From NCBI GenBank assembly GCA_003117195.1, contig BDSI01000223.1:1-64000 (forward strand): a stretch of DNA of 64,000 bases. Direction: 5' to 3'. The position numbers and the translations under genes are program-made. This document shows positions 1-9,762 of the stretch, piece after piece. The notes beneath the pieces are model-generated. The model searched no databases. It was not told the DNA's origin and worked only from the letters and a program-made list of their open reading frames with translations. Every line of letters begins with the position of its first letter. Position 1 is the first letter of the stretch. The DNA is from Eudorina sp. 2006-703-Eu-15 (lineage: Eukaryota; Chlorophyta; Chlorophyceae; Chlamydomonadales; Volvocaceae).

Positions 1-545
1 TCTTGTTCTTGTTCTTGTTCTTGTTCTTGTTCTTGTTCTTGTTCTTGTTCTTGTTCTTGTTCTTGTTCTTGTTCTTGTTCTTGTTCTTGTTCTTGTTCTT
101 GTTCTTGTTCTTGTTCTTGTTCTTGTTCTTGTTCTTGTTCTTGTTCTTGTTCTTGTTCTTGTTCTTGTTCTTGTTCTTGTTCTTGTTCTTGTTCTTGTTC
201 TTGTTCTTGTTCTTGTTCTTGTTCTTGTTCTTGTTCTTGTTCTTGTTCTTGTTCTTGTTCTTGTTCTTGTTCTTGTTCTTGTTCTTGTTCTTGTTCTTGT
301 CTTGTTCTTGTTCTTGTCTTGTTCTTGTCTTGTTCTTGTTCTTGTTTGTCTTGTTCTTGTTTCTTGTTCTTGTTCTTGTTTTCTTGTTCTTGTTCTTTTG
401 TTCTTGTTTTTTGTTCTTGTCTTGTTCTTGTTCTTTGTCTTGTTCTTCTGTTCTTGTTCTTGTTCTTGTTCTTGTTCTTGTTCTTGTTCTTGTTCTTGTT
501 CTTGTTCTTGTTCTTGTTCTTGTTCTTGTTCTTGTTCTTGTAGGT
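1..545. repeat. (TTCTTG)n hexanucleotide microsatellite
   Basis: A hexamer TTCTTG array is perfect over the first 300 bases. It becomes irregular at about 300-445, with units losing or gaining one to three bases, and is regular again to about 541. Open frames across it only encode dipeptide repeats (Phe-Leu, Ser-Cys, Leu-Val) and are not genes. The array runs off the window start, so its full length is unknown. It is not the TTTTAGGG-type green-algal telomere repeat. Confidence 0.97.
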
Positions 546-2240
546 GATTGCTTGAACTGCATTTTCCATGATTTGTTCCCTGCAAAAGCCAGCAACATTG
601 ATTAGTAATTGTATCAATGTGTACATACTCATCTTGGTTCCTGCACAGGATGACAGTGTGCAGACCTGGATTCAAACATCAAGCAGTGTGGCTGGTAAGC
701 AGCAGAAATCCTAGTGCTTTGCATTGATGTGATGATTGAGACAGGAAACATACAGAACTGACTAGGGAGCACCATTACAAACAAACCAACCACTACTCCT
801 CTCAAGTTATGTATTGTAGAGTTTCCGCTGGGCCCTGGGTACATTTACATAATGGTGAGGGTATGCAGGTGCTACAACCTTGCTGGTTTGCTTTGTGTGC
901 ATGTTGTCCCTGCTGCAGGCTTCAACTTGGTCCCTTACTACACTCAATGGGGTTTCCCCATTACCAATGCGACGAAGATAATGACTGCAAAATTTCCTGT
1001 ATGGCGCTCAAATCCCTTCATCATGCAGCAGCACTGATTGCAGCAGATTAACTTCATTTCGACATGATGAAAGTATGTTCAACAAACAGGAATGAACATG
1101 GTGTTGCTGCAGCGCATGTTGCCATTTTCCGTTATGCTAATTGTGCACACAGACCTCATCCAAACACTTGTGGCATCCCAGTCCATGTCACATGAAATTG
1201 TGAATGAAATTGCGAGCAGACATAGCAGGCCCGGAACCTGAAGTGAATTACCACTACTTCCATTCGGGTGCCTTCTGATGAAGTAACTACCCTTGCATGG
1301 GGGTAGGCCCCGACACATTATGTCCTGGTTCCTTCAGAAATAAAAAAATGATGGGCAAGCTGATCAACGGGGGCTTTCCCTTGTCTGCTGCACCCAGGTC
1401 GGTGTTTCTGGCGCTTCAGTTCGGATTATTTTGTACATGTTTGGTGTGCTGCCTTTAGGATTTCTGAGTACTTCTCCCACGACCATTGGGTCAGGGACTG
1501 AACGGGTCACCATTAGCAAGGAGGGCAAGGTAATCCCGGACCGAGCCTGATCATGTACATAGTAATACGGACTTCCAATTTCTTGTGCCTGAGTGCAAGG
1601 TAGGCTACAGGGGCGGTTGTTTGTGAGTTGGGCTTTGAGTGGCTGCTAAATAACGGTGCCATTGGCTCCATTGGCATGTGAGCGGTCACTGCGGCCTGGC
1701 CATAATACACCCGGAGGCGGCGGGCCCTGGGAATTTGGGCCTTTTGGTATGACTTGTTGAACTGCAGTTACTGTAATAAGGGCTGTTTGCGCCTTTGTTA
1801 GTTGGAGTCGAAATTATCAAGTGCCGGTGATGGTTGACTGTTCATCTACATAAAAAATACTTCTGCTTCTGTGATTGTTCCCATGTAAGTCTTGTGTGAG
1901 GCAACTACGGCCCCAAGCGTCTGCCTGTTCTAGTAGTAGTAGTAGTACCGTTACAGTGTGGATACACTTCCGGGCCCTGTCTAAGGGTTTATGTCGCGGT
2001 TTTTATATGATGCTATAGGACACCTTCAACCATCATCACACCGAACCTATGCCATATGAACCGAGGGTCCAAGGCGGTTGATCCTGCCAACTAAGGATCC
2101 CACCTCATCCATTCACCCGCACATCCATAGAGACAGAGGGTTCAGCAACCACCACCGATCAAGCGTGCGAATGTCAATCCATCAACTGTGATCTCAACTC
2201 CACATCTTAGCAGCTAGCCATAATCTCATGCTCCGAACAA
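546..2240. other. Region without recognisable genes
   Basis: This stretch has a lower GC content than the rest of the window. Only short uninterrupted frames with no recognisable motif occur. A small TAG/GTA trinucleotide run lies near 1930-1947. No convincing exon series, LTR or RNA gene was seen. Confidence 0.5.
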
Positions 2241-2244
2241 TGTC

Positions 2245-2312
2245 GGGGGTCACCCTGGGACTCGAACCCAGGACCTTGAACCGCCTAACCGCGGTAGTGT
2301 CACCTGACCTGA
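2245..2312 (-). repeat. tRNA-like SINE head or tRNA relic
   Basis: On the minus strand the segment has a perfect T-arm: a CTGGG/CCCAG stem around loop TTCGAGT, i.e. an RNA polymerase III B box. GGTGACC follows where an acceptor strand would be. Upstream, GCGGTTAGGCGGTTCAAG could hold a degenerate D-arm or A box. There is no clean cloverleaf with a paired acceptor stem, so a tRNA-derived SINE head is more likely than a functional tRNA. The body probably continues leftward to about 2040. Confidence 0.55.
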
Positions 2313-2630
2313 CCTGTTCTGACTTAGCTCTATGTGAGTCCCAGTGGACCTACGGTGGCGGCAGCTAGCCACAGCCACATTTGGATTGAATCCGAAGAGT
2401 TTCCTTGCCAACAGCCGACTATAATCTTTGGGCGACGGCTACTTCTAAGGCTCCTCCTGCAGGTAAATTATACAAGCTCGGTGAGTTGGCACACGAGCTT
2501 GGCTGCAGGTTTGGGTTGCTGTGATAGCCTGCTGCGGTTACCATTGGTTTACACGTCCGCATTTGCCTACCTACCAACACAATATTATCATGACATCAAT
2601 ATGGAATCATGTGATTCCCCTTAAGTCATT

Positions 2631-2870
2631 TTTCTCTGAAAGGGACATTACAAGGACAAGGGGGCAGAAGCAGACCAAGCAGCAAGCCGGGGAAAAAAGC
2701 CAGGCGGCGAGCCAGAGCCACAACCTACGACCGAGCCCCAGAGGCGCCAACCAGAAGGAAAGGAGACCAAGCAACGCCAACCTCACAGACCGGACAGGGA
2801 CAGGGCGGGACAGGGTTGCAGAGGGAGACAGATCTCCCAAAGCGGCAAAGCAGCACAACAAGGCCGCACC
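2631..2870 (-). mobile_element. LINE-A 3'-UTR fragment
   Basis: Read on the minus strand, this is the last ~240 bases of the LINE-A 3' UTR, ending in the family tail with several substitutions relative to other copies (CTTTCAGAG instead of CTCTCAGA). It is one of the more diverged copies and marks the left edge of the LINE cluster. It abuts an opposite-orientation copy, forming a fold-back. Confidence 0.85.
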
Positions 2871-3093
2871 TTTTTTTTTTTTTCTCTCCCTCTGCCGCCC
2901 TGTCCCTGTCCCCGTCCTGTCTGTGAGGTTGGCGTTGCTTGGTTCCCTTTCCTTCTGGTTGGTGCCTCTGGGGCTCGGTTGCGGTGTGGTGGTCTTCGCT
3001 TGCCGTCTGGCCTTCTTCCCGGCTTGCTGCTTGGTCTGCTTCCGTCCCTTTGTCCTTGTAACGTCCCTCTCAGAAAAAAAAAAAAAAAAAAAA
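2871..3093 (+). mobile_element. LINE-A 3'-UTR fragment with poly(A)
   Basis: A 5'-truncated LINE-A copy consisting only of the distal 3' UTR, ending CTTGTAACGTCCCTCTCAG and a run of about 20 A. It lies tail-out against the preceding inverted copy, so the two can pair into a hairpin of about 200 bp. Confidence 0.9.
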
Positions 3094-6000
3094 AGGGGCA
3101 GGGCTCGGTGTCAGCGGCTTGGTGGTGGCACCAGACGGCCCACAGCCAGGTGGCCCGAAGGGCGGTCCAGAGGGTTTGCAGGCCCGGGCTGGTTGGGTAC
3201 TGGCCCCAGGCGGCGGCCCAGTCTCCCAGCAGCAGTTCAACGCTCATCATTGGGGGGCCGGGCCCCCCGGTGATGGCCCCCAGAGAGCCACCAGCCACTC
3301 ACGAGCACCCTGGTACGCCGGGCAGGCCACAAAGATGTGGGTCAAGCTGTCCAGGCACGGTTCTGGCCGCCATCGCCGTGGCTGCTGCTGCTGTGGCTGC
3401 TGCTGTGGCTGCTGCTGTGGCTGTTGGCAGGGTGGGTGGCTGCAGGCGGCGCGGTCTGGCCGGCCTTTGGTTGCTAGGTACAGGCCGCACGGGGGCCGTG
3501 CATGGTGCAGCCGCCACACCAGGGCCTTGGCCCGGTTGCTGGCCGGGCTGTCCCACAGCCGCTGCCAGGTCTTGTGCTTCTGGGCCGCCGTGGGTGCACC
3601 CAAGCCCGGCGGGTCTGGCGGTTCAGGCGGGTCAGGTGGGTCTGGCAGGTCAGGTGGGTCCGGCGGGGCGGGTGGGTCCACGGGGGCCAGCTGATCTGGT
3701 AGGTCCGGCGGGCTCCCTTGCAGCGGCCCTGCGGGGTGGTGGTTGATGAAGGTAGATGGCCCAGCTGTCGAGGGGCCTGCCCCTGGGTCCCCCCGGCTGT
3801 GAGGACGCCGCTGAGTTGCCGGCAGCTGAGTGACACTGGCTGTGAACGGGGAGAGTGGGTTGCAACGTGGCCGCATCCAGGCTGCAGGCTGGACTGGGTG
3901 CATCCTGAACTAGCTGCTATGGCTGGGGGCCCGGTTGGCTGCATGCTGCCGTCTCCATTCCTCCTCCAGGACTGTGAGTGCACTGCGATTACCCGGGAGT
4001 GTAGGCCACGCAGCGGGCGTCAGGGGTCCTGGGCCATGGTCTCCCAAAGCCAGGCGTGCAGCTGTGAGACGGCGGCGGGTTTCGCAGACTGTGTAGTGTA
4101 CCAGTGGCAGGGCGCCGTGGCCATGACTGAGGGGGTGGCACTGCACCTCGCTCCAGGGGCCCAGGAGCTGGTTCTCGGTTGGCCACAAGGCCGGCCGCTC
4201 AGCCGGTGGGGCAGCCTGGTACGCCAGCCGCTCCGCCAGGGACCAGAAGCGGCGCGGCTTTTTGCCTGGTAGGACACAGGCCGCCAGCCACGCTTCAGGG
4301 GCCGCTGCCCCGGCCGCTGTTGGTTCAGGGGTGACGGACGGCCGCTGGGCAGGGCAGCCAGTAGAGCTCCGGACGGGCTGCGGACCCAGTTGCTGTCCAG
4401 TGACACTTGCCAATTTGCTGCTTCAGGAAGTTCTGCGGTCAGGAGGCCACCTGGCAGGAGCTGGTGCCAGTCTGGAGGCACGGCAGCTAGCACAGCCTGC
4501 AGTTGGGGGTCACGCTGGGCCAGGGCTGGGGCTGCACGCAGGGCTGCCACGGTGCACGGTGCGTCGATGGGTCCGCCCTCAGGCATACCGGGGGGCTGGA
4601 ATGGCTGTCCTGTCACTGGGTCCCGAAGGGCTGCATTGTAGTACAGCGGCTCATGCAGCAGCGCCCGCACGTCAGTGCCCTCAGGGTAAGGCAGCCGGCA
4701 GGGCTGTGAGGCCCGGAAGGATGTCACCAGGCTGGCCAGGTACGGGGGCAGGTTTGCCGGTGGGTCCACCGTCCCAAACACCCAACCCCAGCCGGCGGTC
4801 CCCCGGGGGGCCCAGTTAGCGAAGAGGGAGCGCATGATCAGCTTCCAGGGCTGCCGGCCTGGTTGGGCTAACTGCGCCAGGGTCTTGCCATGCAGCGCTG
4901 CAAGGAAGGAGTCAAGGTCAATGTGACCAACCCCGCCACACTCGTGGTCTTGGTATGCCACCACTGGATCCGGCTTCAGCAGTGCACGACCATTGCACAC
5001 CAGGGTAGCATCTTCAGGCAGCAACGACCAGGCTGTGAAGCCGTCGATGCACTTCCGCAGCGCTGCCAGCTGTGGTGGGGAGGGCTGGACAAAGGAGAAG
5101 TGGAAGGCAAGGGCATTGCCCAATACCTGCTTGGCCACGTGGACCCTGCCAACGAAGCTGAGGCCATGCCGCCGCCACACCTGCCCGATGTTGTTCAGCC
5201 GTTGGATACGGCTGGCGTAGCAGAGGTTGGCCGCCAGGGTGGTGTCAGTGGTGAGCGGTACCCCAAGGTGGCGGGGCGGCTCCTCCCCAGGGAGAGGGAA
5301 TTTGGCGCCCGTTGCCTCATTCACACCCCAGACCACACGGTGGGTGCCGAGCACCAGCCCCTTGCTTTTGCTGGCATTCTCCTTGGCGTTACTGGCCCGG
5401 CAGAAGAGCTGGACCGCTGCTTTGGCGACGGGGCCGTCCTCGTCAACGTCCCGGACCGTGAGGACAGTATCGTCAGCATGGTGCGACACGGGCGGTGCAG
5501 GCTGTCCACTGGGGAGGGTGGGCGTGCGTAGCTGGCCTGAGGCGCATAGATGGTGCAGGTACGCCGTGAGTGGCTCAAGCTGCAGGACCCAGAGGACGGG
5601 CGACAGGGTGCTGCCCTGCTCGAGGCCGTTCCGGACCGGGAACGGGGCGGACAGCTGGCCGTTGACCACAACACGGGAAGACCCATCCGACGTGAGGAGG
5701 CGGATCCACCGCTGCATGTTGGGCCCAAATCCCTTGGACTCCACCACTCGGTACAGCCACGGGCGGTGGACCCGGTCGTAGGCTTTCTCAATGTCCAGGA
5801 AGAGGAGGGCCGCGGATTGCTGGGACTGTTGCACATGCTCAGCCAGGGCCAGGTGGTACAGGATGTTGTCCCGGATATCTCGCCCCGCGATAAAGGCTGT
5901 TTGGAGCGGGTCCACCAGGTAATCCAGGGCCGGCTGGAGGCGATTGCTGACCACCTTGCAGACGATTTTGTAGTCACACTGCAGGAGGGTGATGGGCCGG

Positions 6001-6622
6001 TAGCTGCTGAGGTCCGGCCGAGGCAGGCGCTTCCCCTTATAGATGAGAGAGATGATCCCTTCACGCCAGCTGCGGGGCAGGGATGCAGCAGCGGCCGCCC
6101 CGGAGGCGACGGAGCCCTGGTGGAAGGCTTCATTGGCGGCTGCAAGGAGCGGCGGCCCCAGCTGCTCCCACAGGACACGATAGACCTCGTACGGAACACC
6201 ATCCGAACCCGGGGCCTTGCCATTCTGGCATGAAGCCAGGGCCACCATGAGTTCCTCCAACTGGAGTTCCCCCTGGGCCCCTGCGCCATCAGAGCTGTCC
6301 CGCAGGTCGTCTGGCAGTCGCCGGCGAAGGTGGCTGAGTAGCAGGTCCTGGGCAGCGGGGTCCACCTCCCCAACTCGGAACAGGCCCGTGGGGCTGTCAC
6401 TGCTGTACATGGCGTGGGCGGCCGTGGTGATGGTCTCACCGGCATTCGCGCTGGTCAGGGGGACTGGCTCGGGCTGCCCTGGGGCGAGCAGGTGGGTGAT
6501 GGGTTCCCTGACCTTAGCCTCCCGGCCGAGCTGGTGGAACCAGCCGGTGCCTTTGTCTCCATGCCGGGTGTAGGCGGCATCCAGGGCGGCATTGCGGCGG
6601 GTTGAGGCCTGGGCCACACTGT

Positions 6623-6637
6623 TATTTTTTTTTTTTT
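6623..6637 (-). mobile_element. Poly(A)-only insertion with 5-bp TSD
   Basis: TA plus 13 T (A-run on the minus strand) interrupts ORF2. It is flanked by perfect ACTGT duplications at 6618-6622 and 6638-6642. It has the hallmarks of a LINE-mediated insertion but carries essentially no element sequence. It shifts the ORF2 reading frame. Confidence 0.8.
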
Positions 6638-7179
6638 ACTGTCAGCCAGCTGCTTGCAGGCGCGAGCGGCGTCCAGGCTAACAGGAGAGCCAGGGGCACT
6701 GCCATGCTGGGCCGCCAGAGCTGCGGCTGCGGCCTGCTGTGCAGCACGAAGGTCGGCCACTTGCTCGCGGAGATGCTGGCGGTGGAGCTGGTCAGCCACC
6801 AGCCGCAGCCGGCCTTTGACCCACTCCCAAGTTTCCCTGGCATCCACGGGGGGAACACGTTGCTGGGCCGCCTGGAGCTCGGACTGGACCGCAGCCTTAA
6901 GGCGCGGCAGCAGGCTGGGATGGTAGAGGAGATAGGTGGGAAACATCCAGCCGCTGCGGCCGAGTGGGGGCAAGCCAGGCAGCGCCAGCTCGAGCAGGAC
7001 ACCATGATGGTCACCGGGCGCCCCCGGGGCAAGCTGTATGTGGGCCACGTATGCAGCCAGTGGCCGGCTGATCAGCCAGCGATCCAGGCGGGCGGTGGCC
7101 GCCCGGTTGGCGGCGGCTGGATAAGTGTAGCCAAGGTCGGGCCGACCCGCGGGCCAGGGGTCCACCAGGTCTGCAGCGG

Positions 7180-7212
7180 TCTTGTAACGTCCCTCTCAGA
7201 AAAAAAAAAAAA
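7180..7212 (+). mobile_element. Ultrashort LINE-A tail insertion
   Basis: Only the last ~20 bases of LINE-A (TCTTGTAACGTCCCTCTCAG) plus about 13 A are inserted, in the orientation opposite to the host ORF2. A GCGG (possibly AGCGG) duplication flanks it. The insertion shifts the endonuclease frame of the host copy. Confidence 0.88.
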
Positions 7213-7493
7213 GCGGAGATAAGGTGCTGGAGCTGCTGCCGGCCGGCCGCCCTGTTACGAGACAGTTCGGCTTCCTCCGATGGGCCCAGAGTGCAGTTGA
7301 GGTCGCCCCCAAGTATGACGTGGCGGTCGGTGTCCAAGTATGGCTGCAGTCCTGTGAAGAAGTCTGGCTTTTCGGCTGCTGCTGGCGGGGCATACACACT
7401 GAGGAGCCGCAGCCGAAGGTGCAGGACGTCCCAGTCCCAGCAGACGACACGGCCAGCGTCGTCCTGTTTGGAGCCTTGTTGCACGAGGCCAGG

Positions 7494-8336
7494 TTGAGGG
7501 CCTCCAGTGTTGGGTTGGCGAGGGAGGGGTGTGCCTGCTTGCTGCGCCCCGCAGGGTACCAGCCCTGGACGTTTCCCTTGCTCGTGGCGTGCTCGTGCTC
7601 TGCCGGGCCGGCGTCTGTTGGTATGGCTGGTGGAGCGGCGCCCTGTTGTGCGGCCCTGCGGTGTGCTCGTGCTTGAGACCCTACCGAGCGGCACCCGGGT
7701 TCGGCCGTGACGTGCTTGGCGCCTTGGTGTGCTCGTGCCCTGGCCTCCTGTGCCTTGGGCGGCACCTCGGTGCTTTTGGGTTCGTGCGCGCCTGGGGGGT
7801 CTGTTTTTGGGGGGTGGGGGGTTTGGGTTCCTTCTGTTGGGCGGTCTGGTGTGTCCCCTTCTGTTGGGAGTTCCGGTGTTCCCTGGGGCTGCTGCAGGTT
7901 GTTGCTTCCGTTGTTTGCTTTGTGTCTTCTGTGGCTGCTGCAGTTGGGTGTTGCCCTGCTTCTTTGGGTAGTGTTTGCCTCGTTGCTGTGTTCTGGTTTT
8001 GTAGCTGTTTTTCTTTTCTTTTTTTTTGTTTTTTGTTGTTTGTTGGTGGGTGGGTCGTCTTTGGCCTTCCGTCTCGCCTGGTGGCCTGGAGTAGGAGGTG
8101 CGGCCTTGTTGTGCCGTTTTGCCGCTTTGGGAGCTTTTCTCTCCCTCTGCCGCCCTGTCCCTGTCCCCGTCCTGTCTGTGCGGTTGGCGTTGCTTGGTTC
8201 CCTTTCCTTCTGGTTGGTGCCTCTGGGGCTCGGTTGCGGTGTGGTGGTCTTTGCTTGCCGTCTGGCCTTCTTCCCAGCTTGCTGCTTGGTCTGCTTCCGT
8301 CCCTTTGTCCTTGTAACGTCCCTCTCAGAAAAAAAT
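7494..8336 (+). mobile_element. LINE-A 3'-UTR copy
   Basis: A 5'-truncated copy covering most of the LINE-A 3' UTR, from the GGGCCTCCAG segment to the family tail and a short A-run. Long open frames across it, including Cys/Leu/Trp-rich ones, reflect GC-rich sequence poor in stops and not genes. It forms the outer left arm of the large palindrome centred near 9058. Confidence 0.9.
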
Positions 8337-8339
8337 AAG

Positions 8340-8566
8340 GGACGGTTGGTCACCCTCCGTCTCGTCACACCCCTAACAACTTGCCAGTGGCTGGGGTCGA
8401 TCCCAGGACCTCCCGGGGGGAATTGCGAGGTTTCCCTGTTGCCAGCCAATGCGCCTCATTGTCACCTTCTGGGGGTGCTGGTAAGTTCGTATCGTCCCCG
8501 GTAGGACTTGAATCCGGGTCACCCGGGCCAAATGTTGTGCCTTAACATTTGGTGTAGGAACTTACC
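8340..8566 (-). mobile_element. SINE-A, 5' portion
   Basis: The 5' part of SINE-A on the minus strand, including the B box GGTTCAAGTCC region (here GGATTCAAGTCC) and the second tRNA-like segment. It carries private variants (CATTGG for CTTTGG; CCCTAACAAC) shared only with the inverted copy at 9555-9762, which shows that the two are duplicates. Confidence 0.85.
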
Positions 8567-8572
8567 TTAGGT

Positions 8573-9036
8573 ATCTCCTTCTGTTGGGAGTTGCGGTGTT
8601 TCCTGGGGCTGCTGCAGGTTGTTGCTTCCGTTGTTTGTTTTGTTTTTTTTCTGTGGCTGCTGCAGTTGGGTGTTGCCCTGCTTCTTTGGGTTGTGTTTGC
8701 CTCGTTGCTGTGTTTTGGTTTCGTAGCTGTTTTTTTGTTTTTTTGGGTTTTGTTGTTTGTTGGTGGGTGGGTCTTCCTTGGCTTTCCGTCTCGCCTGGTG
8801 GCCTGGAGTAGGAGGTGCGGCCTTGTTGTGTCGTTTTGCCGCTTTGGGCGCTTTTCTCTCCCTCTGCCGCCCTGTCCCTGTCCCCGTCCTGTCTGTGAGG
8901 TTGGCGTTGCTTGGCCTCTGGGGCTTGGTTGCGGTGTGGTGGTCTTTGCTTGCCGTCTGGCCTTCTTCCCGGCTTGCTGCTTGGTCTGCTTCCGTCCCTT
9001 TGTCCTTGTAACGTCCCTCTCAGAAAAAAAAAAAAA
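8573..9036 (+). mobile_element. LINE-A 3'-UTR copy (inner left palindrome arm)
   Basis: A LINE-A 3' UTR fragment with a private deletion (GCTTGGCCTCTGGGG) and private base changes, ending in the family tail plus A-run. It is matched on the opposite strand by 9080-9549 with no difference that I found. Confidence 0.9.
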
Positions 9037-9079
9037 GAGATCGCGCACGGGTGCGTGGCGGCGCGGCCGCGCTGCCGCA
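9037..9079. other. Palindrome spacer
   Basis: A 43-bp GC-rich unique spacer between the two inverted LINE-A poly(A) tails. It contains a GCGGCCGC palindrome. A ~20-bp stretch around it resembles part of a large intron near 56940, but the GC-rich content makes chance similarity possible. Confidence 0.6.
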
Positions 9080-9549
9080 GTTTTTTTTTTTTTTTTTTCT
9101 GAGAGGGACGTTACAAGGACAAAGGGACGGAAGCAGACCAAGCAGCAAGCCGGGAAGAAGGCCAGACGGCAAGCAAAGACCACCACACCGCAACCAAGCC
9201 CCAGAGGCCAAGCAACGCCAACCTCACAGACAGGACGGGGACAGGGACAGGGCGGCAGAGGGAGAGAAAAGCGCCCAAAGCGGCAAAACGACACAACAAG
9301 GCCGCACCTCCTACTCCAGGCCACCAGGCGAGACGGAAAGCCAAGGAAGACCCACCCACCAACAAACAACAAAACCCAAAAAAACAAAAAAACAGCTACG
9401 AAACCAAAACACAGCAACGAGGCAAACACAACCCAAAGAAGCAGGGCAACACCCAACTGCAGCAGCCACAGAAAAAAAACAAAACAAACAACGGAAGCAA
9501 CAACCTGCAGCAGCCCCAGGAAACACCGCAACTCCCAACAGAAGGAGAT
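9080..9549 (-). mobile_element. LINE-A 3'-UTR copy (inner right palindrome arm)
   Basis: Mirror image of 8573-9036. It starts with a poly(T), i.e. the poly(A) tail on the minus strand, and carries the same private deletion and substitutions. Translating either arm outward gives the same open frame, a simple sign of an inverted duplication. Confidence 0.9.
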
Positions 9550-9554
9550 ACCTA

Positions 9555-9762
9555 AGGTAAGTTCCTACACCAAATGTTAAGGCACAACATTTGGCCCGGG
9601 TGACCCGGATTCAAGTCCTACCGGGGACGATACGAACTTACCAGCACCCCCAGAAGGTGACAATGAGGCGCATTGGCTGGCAACAGGGAAACCTCGCAAT
9701 TCCCCCCGGGAGGTCCTGGGATCGACCCCAGCCACTGGCAAGTTGTTAGGGGTGTGACGAGA
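9555..9762 (+). mobile_element. SINE-A, 5' portion (mirror copy)
   Basis: Mirror image of the SINE fragment at 8340-8566, beginning GGTAAGTTCC and containing the B box and second tRNA-like segment. It is truncated at GTGTGACGAGA, where the next LINE-A poly(T) starts. Confidence 0.85.

Larger units (their letters stand above)
3096..7493 (-). pseudogene. LINE-A ORF2 (APE endonuclease-reverse transcriptase), disrupted
   Basis: This is one of the two longest ORF2 copies. Reading leftward it carries the APE-type endonuclease with LLSVYAPP and GGDLNC (near 7294-7310) and a GDHHGV end motif. The reverse transcriptase follows, with YRPITLL, LDIEKAYDRV (catalytic Asp near 5790), an EQGSTLSP palm/fingers motif and HADD in place of the usual FADD/YADD (near 5470). 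A Pro/Gln-rich linker leads to a zf-RVT-like CCHC segment (DSLTHIFVACP, near 3310-3360). The polymerase would copy LINE RNA at nicked chromosomal DNA. It is broken by two tiny insertions (7180-7212 and 6623-6637), a one-base deletion near 4335, a W-to-stop change near 3912 and a one-base loss near 3260. Both ends are truncated: the endonuclease N-terminus, ORF2 C-terminus and 3' UTR are missing. L1-like clade assignment is an inference from the domain order. Confidence 0.9.

Noticed and set aside
1..545. Telomere array
   Set aside because: The unit TTCTTG is not a known green-algal telomere repeat and the array passes into unique DNA with no subtelomeric signature.
2245..2312. Functional tRNA gene
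   Set aside because: Only the T-arm is perfect. The acceptor and anticodon arms cannot be paired convincingly.
3247..3903. Collagen-like Pro/Gly-rich protein
   Set aside because: It is the Pro-rich linker of LINE-A ORF2, with the opposite strand giving the Gly-rich frame.
9037..9079. Shared element between the palindrome spacer and the intron near 56940
   Set aside because: The common ~20 bp is low-complexity GC-rich sequence around GCGGCCGC; chance is likely without a search.
8542..9580. Two 329-codon frames on opposite strands with the same start and largely the same translation
   Set aside because: A by-product of the palindrome, not a duplicated gene.
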